From Aurantiacibacter arachoides (GTDB lineage Bacteria > Pseudomonadota > Alphaproteobacteria > Sphingomonadales > Sphingomonadaceae), in assembly GCF_009827335.1 (NCBI RefSeq), contig NZ_WTYH01000001.1, positions 1,674,001-1,738,000 of the forward strand: 64,000 bases of DNA. Reading direction: 5' to 3'. Under the pieces are notes generated by a model. It was not told where the DNA came from. It did no database searches and worked only from the letters and a program-made list of their open reading frames with translations. Within the stretch, counting starts at the first letter, position 1; every line of letters begins with the position of its first letter. Positions 44,769 to 53,285 of the stretch are shown here, one piece after another. A program made the position numbers and the translations under genes.

Positions 44769-47621
44769 ATGACCATTCGCCGCGCCATCAAGACCGGTCT
44801 TTCCACCTTCACCCTGGCCCTGTCCCTCTCGCTGGCCGTGCCCGCGCTGGCGCAACAGGGCCCGGTCGAGGGCTGGGGCCTGGAAGCGACCGACGTCGTG
44901 CCCGATCCCGCCATCGTCTACGGCACCCTCGACAATGGCATGAAATACGCCATCCAGCGCAACGACGTGCCGGAAGGTGCGGCCTCGTTCCGGATGCATT
45001 TCGACATCGGTTCGTTCGGCGAGGAAGACGACGAGCAGGGCCTGGCGCACTTCATCGAGCACATGGCGTTCAACGGTTCGACCAACGTGCCCGAGGGCGA
45101 GATGCTGCCCCTGCTGGAGCGGCTGGGCCTGTCATTCGGCGCGGATACCAACGCCTACACCAGCTTCGACGAGACGGTGTACATGCTGGAGGCGCCGAAC
45201 ACCAACGAGGAGACGCTGGAGACCGCGCTGATGCTGCTGCGCGAGACCGCCAGCGAACTGACCTTTACGCCCGAGGCGGTCAATCGCGAGCGCGAGATCC
45301 TGGTCAGCGAGCGCCGCGTGCGCGATACGGCGGACCTGCGCAATTTCCGCGATCAGTTCGATTTCCGCATTCCCGACACGCGCTATGTCTCGCGCTTTCC
45401 CATCGGCCTCGATGAAGTCCTGCGCACCGCCCCGGCCGAGCGCCTGCGCGGCTTCTACGACCGGTTCTACCGTCCCGACAACGCGACGCTGATCGTGGTC
45501 GGCGACTTTGACGTGGCGGCGATGGAAGCCGACATTCGCGAACGTTTTTCCACCTGGCAGCCTAGCGGTGATGCCGGCACGATCCCGGCCATCGGCACGC
45601 TCGACTTCGATCGTGAGGCGGCGTTCGACAGCTTCGTCGATCCCACCATCAGCGAAACCGTGGCGATCTACCAGCAGCGCCCCTACACCGACCCCGCCGA
45701 TACCGTGGCCGAACGCACGCGCGACCAGGTGGAGACGCTCGGCCAGATCATGTTCAACCGCCGGATCACCCGGATCGCCAACCGCGAGAACAGTCCTATC
45801 CTGGGCGGCGGCGTCAGCTTCACCAGCGACGATGACCTGTCGGACTATTCCGCCATCAGCATCAGCACGCGCGATGGCGCCTGGGCCGAAGGCCTCGCCA
45901 TTGCCGAGCAGGAACTGCGCCGGGCGCTGGAATACGGGTTCACCCAGAGCGAGCTGGACTACGCGCTTACCCAGGTCGACAGCGCACTGCGGCGCGGCGC
46001 GGAACAGGCCGGCGCGCGGAGCAACTCGCAGCTTGCCTCGGCCCTGGTGAACGCGGCGGAGGAGAACGATTTTCTCACCACGCCGCAGTATCGCTACGAC
46101 CTGTTCCAGCAGGCCCGCCCGCAGCTGACGCTGGAGGCGGTCAACGCCGCGTTCCGCGAGGAGTGGGAGGTCGGCAATCCGCTCGTGCGCGTCACCGCCA
46201 AGGTGCTGGACGGCGGAACCGAGGCCGTGGCAGCCGCCTACGGACAGAGCGCCCAGCTCGCCGTTGCCGCGCCTGAAGATACCGCCGTGGGCGATTTCGC
46301 CTATGCCGACTGGGGCACCCCCGGCACGGTGACGAGCGACACGATGATCGAGGATCTCGGCATCCGCACCGTCACCTTTGCCAACAACGTTCGCCTGAAC
46401 ATCAAGCAGACCGATTTCGAGCCTGGCCGCGTGCGGTTCAACGTGGCGATGGATGGCGGCAGCTTTGCGCTGGACGGCATGAACACCACCGCCGCCTCGA
46501 TCTACCTGCAACTGGCCTCTGCCGTGGGTGGCCTCGGCCAGCACAGCGCGGACGAACTGACCGAACTGCTCGCCGGGCAGCAGGTCAGCACCGGCATCGG
46601 TGCGGGGACCGACACCTTCAATTCGGGCGGCGTCACCACGCCCGACGATCTTGCCATGCAGATGAAGGTCAGCGCGGCCTTCCTCACCGACCTCGGCCTG
46701 CGTCCGGAGGCGGACGCCCGGTTCAACGCCACGATCGACGCGATCTGGGGGCAGCTGACTTCGCAGCCGTCACAGGTCTTCGGCCTGCGTTCGGGCGAGC
46801 AGGTGGCCGACAGCCCCTACCTCGCCTTCCCGTCGCGCGAGGAACTGGGCTCGGTCGATCGCGTGGCCCTGCGCGAGGCGGTGCTGGCGGCGGCGGCCAG
46901 TGGCGCCATCGAGATCGGCATCGTCGGCGATGTCGATCCCGATGCGGCGATTGCCGCGGTTGCGCAGAGCTTCGGCGCCCTGCCCGAACGCAATGCCGAA
47001 TTCTCCGCCCATGACGACAAGCGCGAACTGACCTTCGTCGACCTTTCGGGCGAAGCGGTGAACGATTACACCCACACCGGCCAGGCCGACCAGGCCCTGA
47101 TCGGCAGCATCTGGCGCACCACCGACGATACCGACTACCGCGAGGCGGCGGGCCTTGGCCTGCTGACCGGACTGTTGCGGCTCAAAGCGCTGGAAACCCT
47201 GCGCGAGGAGCTGGCGGCGACCTACAGCCCGCTGGTATCGGGTTCAACCAGCTCCGACTTCGACGGTTACGGCACGATGAGCCTGGCGGCCGTCATCGAC
47301 CCGGCTCAGGCCGACGATGTGCGGAGCATCATCACCCGGCTTGCCAGCGAACTGCGTGACGAACCGGTGAGCGACGATTTCCTGCTGCGAGCCCGCCAGC
47401 CCGTGCTGGAGAGCATCCGGCTTTCGCGCGAGAACAACGGGTACTGGATCAGCGTGGTCGCCGATGCGCAGAGCGAGGCCGACAGGCTTGACCGCGTGCG
47501 CCAGCAGATCGCGGTGGTGGAAAGCTTCACCCCCGCCGACCTGCAGGCTTTGGCCCAGCGTTACCTGACGCCGGAACGCCGCGCCGACACGCGCATCCTG
47601 ATGGCGCCGACCGCGCAGTAA
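44769..47621 (+). CDS. M16 family zinc metallopeptidase, exported
   Basis: 950 aa, signal peptide at about 1-29 (ending ALAQQ). The inverted zinc motif HxxEH is seen as HFIEHMAF (about residue 94), with the downstream Glu in the ETALMLLRETASELTF region, so the N-terminal repeat is catalytic. A second M16 repeat in the C-terminal half (from about 540, NVRLNIKQTDFEPGRVRFNVAMDGGS) lacks HxxEH, as usual. It is likely a periplasmic pitrilysin-like peptidase. The start at 44769 is chosen over 44691, which lies at the promoter -10. Confidence 0.93.
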   Translation: MTIRRAIKTGLSTFTLALSLSLAVPALAQQGPVEGWGLEATDVVPDPAIVYGTLDNGMKYAIQRNDVPEGAASFRMHFDIGSFGEEDDEQGLAHFIEHMAFNGSTNVPEGEMLPLLERLGLSFGADTNAYTSFDETVYMLEAPNTNEETLETALMLLRETASELTFTPEAVNREREILVSERRVRDTADLRNFRDQFDFRIPDTRYVSRFPIGLDEVLRTAPAERLRGFYDRFYRPDNATLIVVGDFDVAAMEADIRERFSTWQPSGDAGTIPAIGTLDFDREAAFDSFVDPTISETVAIYQQRPYTDPADTVAERTRDQVETLGQIMFNRRITRIANRENSPILGGGVSFTSDDDLSDYSAISISTRDGAWAEGLAIAEQELRRALEYGFTQSELDYALTQVDSALRRGAEQAGARSNSQLASALVNAAEENDFLTTPQYRYDLFQQARPQLTLEAVNAAFREEWEVGNPLVRVTAKVLDGGTEAVAAAYGQSAQLAVAAPEDTAVGDFAYADWGTPGTVTSDTMIEDLGIRTVTFANNVRLNIKQTDFEPGRVRFNVAMDGGSFALDGMNTTAASIYLQLASAVGGLGQHSADELTELLAGQQVSTGIGAGTDTFNSGGVTTPDDLAMQMKVSAAFLTDLGLRPEADARFNATIDAIWGQLTSQPSQVFGLRSGEQVADSPYLAFPSREELGSVDRVALREAVLAAAASGAIEIGIVGDVDPDAAIAAVAQSFGALPERNAEFSAHDDKRELTFVDLSGEAVNDYTHTGQADQALIGSIWRTTDDTDYREAAGLGLLTGLLRLKALETLREELAATYSPLVSGSTSSDFDGYGTMSLAAVIDPAQADDVRSIITRLASELRDEPVSDDFLLRARQPVLESIRLSRENNGYWISVVADAQSEADRLDRVRQQIAVVESFTPADLQALAQRYLTPERRADTRILMAPTAQ

Positions 47622-47643
47622 GGGTTCGGTCGAAACAGTTGCG

Positions 47644-47674
47644 GGGGCGGCCGAGGGATACCCTCTGCCGCCCC
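47644..47674 (+). terminator. hairpin between M16 peptidase and purS
   Basis: GGGGCGGC pairs perfectly with GCCGCCCC, with an inner GGG/CCC, 22 nt past the peptidase stop. It has no immediate U-tract. Confidence 0.45.
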
Positions 47675-47703
47675 TTGCCGTTTTGGGCCGCTTTCGTCAT
47701 AGG
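47675..47703 (+). promoter_or_regulatory. predicted purSQ promoter
   Basis: TTGCCG (47675-47680), 17-nt spacer, CATAGG (47698-47703), directly after the hairpin and 30 nt before the purS ATG. Confidence 0.5.
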
Positions 47704-47733
47704 CTCGGGGCGAGAGGCAAGGAGCCCGCACCC

Positions 47734-47973
47734 ATGAAAGTCCGCATCCACGTTTCGCTCAAGCCCGGCGTGCTCGATCCGCAGGGTCGCGCGGTCCACC
47801 ACGCGCTGGAAGGCCTTGGTTTCGCCGGAGTGGAGGACGTCCGCATCGGCCGCCTGATCGAACTGGACGTGGCCGATGGTACGAGCGACGCCGTGATCGC
47901 GGACATGTGCGAGAAGCTGCTCGCCAACACCGTTATCGAAAACTACCGCATCGACACGCAAGAGCGCGACTGA
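47734..47973 (+). CDS. purS: phosphoribosylformylglycinamidine synthase subunit PurS
   Basis: 79-aa small subunit that tethers PurQ to PurL in the FGAM synthase complex. [28 protein letters not shown] and [12 protein letters not shown] are diagnostic. The start at ATG 47734 has AAGGAG 11 nt upstream. The stop overlaps the purQ start. purL is not in this window. Confidence 0.95.
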   Translation: MKVRIHVSLKPGVLDPQGRAVHHALEGLGFAGVEDVRIGRLIELDVADGTSDAVIADMCEKLLANTVIENYRIDTQERD

Positions 47974-48644
47974 TGAAGACGGCGGTCATCACCTTTCCCG
48001 GCTCCAACTGCGACCGGGACATGGTCGTCGCCCTGCGCGAGGTGTCGGGCCGCGATCCGGTCAGGGTGTGGCACGGCGATGCGCAACTGCCCGAAGGTCT
48101 CGACCTCATCGCCCTGCCCGGCGGCTTTTCCTACGGCGATTACCTGCGCTGCGGGTCGATGGCGGCGAACAGCGCGATAATGCGCAGCGTGATTGCGGCG
48201 GCGGAGCGCGGCGTGCCGGTGCTCGGCGTGTGCAACGGATTTCAGATCCTCACGGAAAGCGGCCTGCTGCCCGGCGCGCTGATGCGCAACGCCCAGCTGA
48301 CCTTTACCTGCCGCACGGCACCTCTGCGCGTCGAGAACAACCGCAGCCTGTTCACCTCTGCCTATGGTGCCGGCGAAGATATCCTGCTGCCGGTGGCCCA
48401 TCACGACGGCAACTACTTCGCCGATGCCGAGACACTGGACCGGCTGGAGGGCGAGGGCCGCGTGGCGTTCCGCTACCTCGACGCCGTCAACGGCTCGCAG
48501 CGCGACATTGCCGGGGTTCTGAACGCGGCGGGCAACGTGCTGGGCATGATGCCGCACCCCGAACGCGCGATCGAAGCGGCGCACGGCAACAGCCAAGGCC
48601 GCCGGTTGTTCGAAAGCGCCATCGGGGCGCTGGCAGGGGCATAG
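47973..48644 (+). CDS. purQ: phosphoribosylformylglycinamidine synthase subunit PurQ (glutamine amidotransferase)
   Basis: 223-aa class I amidotransferase supplying ammonia to Pur[11 protein letters not shown] opens the fold. The nucleophile Cys is in [11 protein letters not shown]. The catalytic His/Glu are in MPHPERAIE, and [12 protein letters not shown] is the oxyanion loop. The ATG at 47973 shares a base with the purS stop. Confidence 0.96.
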   Translation: MKTAVITFPGSNCDRDMVVALREVSGRDPVRVWHGDAQLPEGLDLIALPGGFSYGDYLRCGSMAANSAIMRSVIAAAERGVPVLGVCNGFQILTESGLLPGALMRNAQLTFTCRTAPLRVENNRSLFTSAYGAGEDILLPVAHHDGNYFADAETLDRLEGEGRVAFRYLDAVNGSQRDIAGVLNAAGNVLGMMPHPERAIEAAHGNSQGRRLFESAIGALAGA

Positions 48645-48651
48645 CGAGCAA

Positions 48652-48674
48652 GCGGTTGGCGACCCGCCGACCGC
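48652..48674. terminator. hairpin between convergent purQ and GGDEF-EAL gene
   Basis: 10-bp stem GCGGTTGGCG / CGCCGACCGC (one G-U pair) with a 3-nt loop, 8 nt past the purQ stop. No U-tract. Confidence 0.4.
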
Positions 48675-48713
48675 ACAAGGGCTAATGCTCCAGCCCAGCC
48701 AGCACACAGGGTA

Positions 48714-51062
48714 TCATGCCGCCCTGCGCTTGGTCACCAGCACGTGGGCATCGGCGGTCGTCATCGGACGCCCGAAGTAGAAACCCTGGATCTTGGTGCA
48801 GCCCAGTTCGCGGATCATCGCTGCCTGTTCGGCGGTTTCCACACCCTCGGCGGTGGTGGTCATCTCGAGGCTTGACGCCATAGCCACGACGGCACGGATA
48901 ATGGCAAGGCTTTCCTGACTATCGCACGATGCGCCCTGCACGAAGCTGCGATCGACCTTGATGGTGGAGAATCGCAGGTCGCGCAGGTAGCCGAGCGAGG
49001 AATAGCCGGTGCCGAAATCGTCCAGCGCGATCGAGCAACCGAGCGCAAGAATTTCTTCCAGCGTCTGGTTGGCCAGCCGCCCATCGCGCAGGAAAACACT
49101 CTCGGTGACCTCTACTTCCAGCCGGTGAGCGGGCAGGCCGCTGTCCGCCAGTGCTTTCACCACATTGGCGGTAAAATCCCGCTCCAGCAGCTGTTCGCCG
49201 GAAACGTTGACGGCCACCTTGATGTCGTCCGGCCAGCGCACCGCCGTACGGCAGGCTTCCTGCAGTACCCAGGTGCCGATCGGCACGATGAGGCGCGTGT
49301 CCTCGGCCAGCGGGATGAACTTGCCCGGGCTGACGAACCCGTGCTCGCTGCTGTTCCAGCGCAGCAATGCTTCGAAGCTGACAACTTCTTCCGTGCGGGC
49401 GTTCACGACGGGCTGGAAATTCAGTTCCAGCTCTTCCTTGCCGATCGCGTTGCGCAGCGAGAGTTCGAGCGTGCGCCGCTCCTCGGCATCGGCATGCAAC
49501 GAAGGCACGTAATTGAAGTGCATACCGCCGCCCTCGTCCTTGGCGCGATAGAGCGCCAGGTCGGCGTTGCGCATCAGCGTCTCCACGCTGTTGCCGTCGC
49601 GCGGGCCGATGGCCGATCCCACGCTCGCCCCGATATAGAGGGTGTGGTTGTCGACAATGTAGGGCTGCGAGAGCTGCTCGATGATGCCTCTGGCGATATC
49701 ATCGACGAAGCCGCGATCCGACGCGTCGCGAATCACTACGGCGAATTCGTCACCGCCCAGGCGGCCGCACCTGGTGTTTTCGCTGGTCACGCCGCTCAGC
49801 CGTTCGGATACCTTTGCCAGCAGTCGGTCGCCCACCTGATGGCCGAGCGAATCGTTGACCGACTTGAAGCGGTCGAGGTCGATCATCAGGAAGGCGCAGC
49901 GCGTTTTCCACTGCTCGGAATAGCGCAGCGCTTCCCCCAGCGCCTCTGTCAGCATCAGGCGGTTGGGCAATCCGGTCAGCGTGTCGTAACGGGCGAGATA
50001 GGCGATCTTGTCATCCCGGTCGCGTTGCTCGGTCACGTCCGATCCGACGCCGCGAAAGCCGATGTAGCTGCCCGAATCGTCGCGCATGGGGGTGCCGGAC
50101 AGTTCCCACCAGCGCCGTTGGCCAGCAACGTTGGCCTGTACCATCAGGTTGGAGAAGCTTTCGCGCCGCTTGAGGCGCTCCGCAAGGTCATTCAACGTGC
50201 GGGAGATGTCACCCGTATCGAAGCTGTCGCCAGCGATCAGGCGAATGAAGCGTTCGCCCTCCACCTCGCTCGGCTCACGCCCCAAGGCATAGGCGAAGCG
50301 GGGCGAGACGGAACGCAGGCGGCGGTTGTTATCGACCTGCCATAGCCAGTCGGATTCCTTTTCTTCGAATTCGCGCAGCAGCAACGAGACGACCTCGTCC
50401 TTTTCCGCCACCCCCGCCTCGGCGATCTTGGCCGAAAGGTGAGTGCGGGCCGATTCGACTGCGGCGCTGACGATAGCGAGCAGGAAGGCGATGCTGGCAA
50501 TGGCGAACAGGTAATCGCCCGACACCACGAACGATGCCGCCCCCGCAACCCCCACCACCAGGTCGAATACCACAGTAGAAATCGGCGCGGCATTGGTCGA
50601 TGCTCCGGCCCCCGCAATCAGCATGGACGCCAGCGTCCACAACCCGAAATGCTCTGCCGTCGTGCCCTGCCCGGGGAAGAACAGCAGCGCGATCACCCAG
50701 GGGACGCCGCACAGCCCGACCGCGATGGCCTGGCGATTGAATTCCTGATGCGACATCGTCCGCTTCGCGATGTCGGCAAAGGTGCGGTCGACGCGGCTCA
50801 TGTGGAAAAGAGACGCGGCTACCATTACCAGCCAGCCGCCCAGTATCCATGCCGGCAGCGTACCGGCATAAAGCGTCGTTACCAGGATGGCTGCCATCCC
50901 GTGCGCGGCCAGGCGCAGGATGGAAGCCCGGTGAAGATCGGAATATTGCAAAGCCCGCAGTCGCGACCAGTCGCCCTGCGAAGGGGCGCGCAGGCCGATG
51001 ATCTGCAGCGGCGACAGGCGCAGCGGCAATTTCGGCAGGCCATTGGCGTTCTTGCTCACCAT
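48714..51062 (-). CDS. membrane GGDEF-EAL protein (cyclic-di-GMP synthase/phosphodiesterase) with PAS
   Basis: 782 aa. The N-terminal 210 residues hold about six hydrophobic segments, a MASE-like membrane sensor. A PAS domain follows (about 235-355, ending FRGVGSDVTEQRDRD). The GGDEF domain has an intact GGDEF (about residue 436) after RLGG, with no clear RxxD inhibitory site. The EAL domain has FEALLRW (about 563), NVSGEQL, DDFGTGYSSLGYLRDL and KVDRSFVQG, so both activities look possible. It controls c-di-GMP, hence motility or biofilm. It stands alone. Confidence 0.94.
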   Translation of the reverse strand: MVSKNANGLPKLPLRLSPLQIIGLRAPSQGDWSRLRALQYSDLHRASILRLAAHGMAAILVTTLYAGTLPAWILGGWLVMVAASLFHMSRVDRTFADIAKRTMSHQEFNRQAIAVGLCGVPWVIALLFFPGQGTTAEHFGLWTLASMLIAGAGASTNAAPISTVVFDLVVGVAGAASFVVSGDYLFAIASIAFLLAIVSAAVESARTHLSAKIAEAGVAEKDEVVSLLLREFEEKESDWLWQVDNNRRLRSVSPRFAYALGREPSEVEGERFIRLIAGDSFDTGDISRTLNDLAERLKRRESFSNLMVQANVAGQRRWWELSGTPMRDDSGSYIGFRGVGSDVTEQRDRDDKIAYLARYDTLTGLPNRLMLTEALGEALRYSEQWKTRCAFLMIDLDRFKSVNDSLGHQVGDRLLAKVSERLSGVTSENTRCGRLGGDEFAVVIRDASDRGFVDDIARGIIEQLSQPYIVDNHTLYIGASVGSAIGPRDGNSVETLMRNADLALYRAKDEGGGMHFNYVPSLHADAEERRTLELSLRNAIGKEELELNFQPVVNARTEEVVSFEALLRWNSSEHGFVSPGKFIPLAEDTRLIVPIGTWVLQEACRTAVRWPDDIKVAVNVSGEQLLERDFTANVVKALADSGLPAHRLEVEVTESVFLRDGRLANQTLEEILALGCSIALDDFGTGYSSLGYLRDLRFSTIKVDRSFVQGASCDSQESLAIIRAVVAMASSLEMTTTAEGVETAEQAAMIRELGCTKIQGFYFGRPMTTADAHVLVTKRRAA

Positions 51063-51129
51063 GCCGGCCTAAGGCCGAATGGTTATGCTTCGGTAAAATC
51101 AGTGCCTTTAGTGCAGGTTAATCGGGCTT

Positions 51130-52953
51130 TTATTCCACCGTAACGGATTTTGCGAGGTTGCGCGGCTGGTCCACGTCGGTGCCCTTGGCAACCGCGACGT
51201 GGTAGGCCAGCAGCTGGACCGGCACGGCATAGACCAGCGGCGCGATCAGCGGATGGACGCTTGGCATCTCGATGGTCGCCATGCATCCCTCGCCTGCTTC
51301 GGCAATCCCGGCCGCGTCGGAGATCAGCACCACCTTGCCGCCGCGGGCCTGCACTTCCTGCATATTGGATACGGTCTTCTCGAACAGCGGGCCGCTGGGG
51401 GCCAGCACGATGACCGGCACGTGTTCGTCGATCAGCGCGATGGGTCCGTGCTTCATTTCGCCGCTGGCATAGCCTTCGGCGTGGATGTAGCTGATTTCCT
51501 TCAGCTTCAGCGCACCCTCCAGCGCCAACGGGAAGTCCGCTCCGCGTCCCAGGTAAAGCACGTCACGCGCAGGCACGATCAGCGGGGCGATCGCGGCGAT
51601 GGCATCGTCGTGATCGAGCGCGGCGTTGAGAGCGGCGGGCGTTTCGACGAGGTGGGAGACGATCTCCGCCTCTTCCTCGCGGCTGAGCCTGCCCTTCTTC
51701 ACCGCCAGGTGGGCCGCCAGCGCGGCCAGCACGGCAAGCTGGCAGGTAAAGGCCTTGGTGCTGGCGACGCCGATCTCGGGCCCGGCATGGGTCGGCAACA
51801 GCAGGTCGGCTTCACGCGCCATCGAACTGGTGGGCACGTTGACCACGGCGGCGATCACCTGCCCGTTGGCCTTGCAGTGCTTCAGCGCCGCGAGCGTATC
51901 GGCCGTCTCGCCGCTCTGGCTGATGAAAAGTGCCAGCCCGCCCGGGTTCAGCACCGGGTCGCGATAGCGGAATTCGGAGGCGAAATCGATATCGACCGGC
52001 ACACGGGCGAACTGTTCAAACCAGTATTTCGCCACCATGCCCGCGTAATAGGATGTGCCACAGGCGACGATCGTCACGCGGTCGATAGCCGAAATGTCGA
52101 AATCGATCTGCGGCAACGCCACCCGTTCTTCGGCGGGCCGGAGGTAGCTGCGCAGCGTCTGCGCGACCACGGTGGGCTGCTCGAAGATCTCCTTCAGCAT
52201 GTAGTGGCGGTAGTTGCCCTTCTCGATCGCCGCGGCAGAGGCCCCGGACGGTTGGAATTCGCGCGTCACCTCATTTCCGTCCGCATCGTGGATCGTCGCG
52301 CCGCTACGCGTAATGACAACCCAGTCGCCTTCCTCGAGATAGGCGATGTCCTGCGTCAGCGGAGCGAGCGCCAGCGCGTCGGAGCCGAGATACATTTCCC
52401 CGTCGCCCTGCCCCACCACCAGCGGTGAGCCGAGCCGGGCGCCGATCAGCAGGTCGGGGTAATCGCGAAAGGCGATGGCGAGCGCAAAGGCCCCGCGCAG
52501 TTGCGGGATCACCGCCTGCACGGCATCCTGCGGCGACTTGCCTGCCTCGATCTCGCGGCTGACGAGGTGGACGACGACTTCGGTGTCGGTCTGGCTTTCG
52601 AAGGTGCGGCCGCTTGCGCGCAGTTCGTCTCGCAGTTCCTTAAAATTCTCGATGATGCCGTTGTGCACCAGCGCCACCTGCGCCGTGGCATGCGGGTGCG
52701 CGTTCTGCTCGGTCGGCGCGCCGTGGGTGGCCCAGCGCGTGTGGGCGATGCCGGTTTCGCCGGGCGCCGGGTTGGCGGCCAGTTCCGCCACGAGGTTGGC
52801 GAGCTTTCCCTGCGCGCGGCGACGAACGAGATTTCCGTCCGCGATGGTGCACACGCCGGCACTGTCGTATCCGCGATATTCCATTCGCCTCAGACCGTCG
52901 ACCAGTCGATCAGCAACATCCTGATGGCCCACGATTCCGATGATTCCGCACAT
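51130..52953 (-). CDS. glmS: glutamine-fructose-6-phosphate aminotransferase (isomerizing)
   Basis: 607 aa. Makes glucosamine-6-phosphate for peptidoglycan and LPS. The N-terminal nucleophile Cys2 is in MCGIIGIVG; HTRWATHG and HNGIIEN complete the glutaminase. The isomerase half has two SIS domains (CGTSYYAGMVAKYWFE, SQSGETADTL, YLGRGADFPLALEGALKLKEISYIHAEGYASGEMKHGPIAL) and ends KSVTVE. It is the last gene of glmU-unknown-glmS on this strand, 20 nt after the unknown gene. No glmS ribozyme is expected or seen. Confidence 0.97.
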   Translation of the reverse strand: MCGIIGIVGHQDVADRLVDGLRRMEYRGYDSAGVCTIADGNLVRRRAQGKLANLVAELAANPAPGETGIAHTRWATHGAPTEQNAHPHATAQVALVHNGIIENFKELRDELRASGRTFESQTDTEVVVHLVSREIEAGKSPQDAVQAVIPQLRGAFALAIAFRDYPDLLIGARLGSPLVVGQGDGEMYLGSDALALAPLTQDIAYLEEGDWVVITRSGATIHDADGNEVTREFQPSGASAAAIEKGNYRHYMLKEIFEQPTVVAQTLRSYLRPAEERVALPQIDFDISAIDRVTIVACGTSYYAGMVAKYWFEQFARVPVDIDFASEFRYRDPVLNPGGLALFISQSGETADTLAALKHCKANGQVIAAVVNVPTSSMAREADLLLPTHAGPEIGVASTKAFTCQLAVLAALAAHLAVKKGRLSREEEAEIVSHLVETPAALNAALDHDDAIAAIAPLIVPARDVLYLGRGADFPLALEGALKLKEISYIHAEGYASGEMKHGPIALIDEHVPVIVLAPSGPLFEKTVSNMQEVQARGGKVVLISDAAGIAEAGEGCMATIEMPSVHPLIAPLVYAVPVQLLAYHVAVAKGTDVDQPRNLAKSVTVE

Positions 52954-52973
52954 AAAAGATAAGTCCCTACCGC

Positions 52974-53285
52974 TCAGTGCGGAAAATTGGTGTCGACGAA
53001 CGTGTTGGCAAAGGCGACGGGGTCCGCCTCCTGCCCGGTGCCCTCGCGATAGCGCACGCGACCTTTCTGCCAGGTTTCCATTAAAGCAGCGTCAAACCCT
53101 TCCGGAAACTGCATCCGCTGCCGCACAATGTCACGCCAGCCGCCAGTGCCACCGAAATCGTGACGAAAATTGGGCTCCGCGCTGACCAGCCATTTCTGAT
53201 TGGCCTCGTCGAGATGGCCGATGGCATCGAGCACGTAGGAATCCAGCAAGCGCAGGAACGGCTTGCCTTCGTAGCGAACAGTCAT
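52974..53285 (-). CDS. conserved protein of unknown function between glmU and glmS
   Basis: 103 aa, soluble, acidic, no signal peptide or membrane segment. I do not recognise a named domain. Notable segments are GKPFLRLLDSYVLDAIGHLDEANQKWL near the start, HDFGGTGGWRDIVRQRMQFP in the middle and FANTFVDTNFPH at the end. Its ATG overlaps the glmU stop (4 nt) and glmS starts 20 nt after its stop, so it is translated within the aminosugar operon. A role in UDP-GlcNAc synthesis or its control is possible but only inferred from position. Confidence 0.85.
   Translation of the reverse strand: MTVRYEGKPFLRLLDSYVLDAIGHLDEANQKWLVSAEPNFRHDFGGTGGWRDIVRQRMQFPEGFDAALMETWQKGRVRYREGTGQEADPVAFANTFVDTNFPH

Noticed and set aside
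52940-53000. glmS riboswitch/ribozyme upstream of glmS
   Set aside because: Only 20 nt separate glmS from the preceding gene and the ribozyme is typical of Gram-positives; no room for it.
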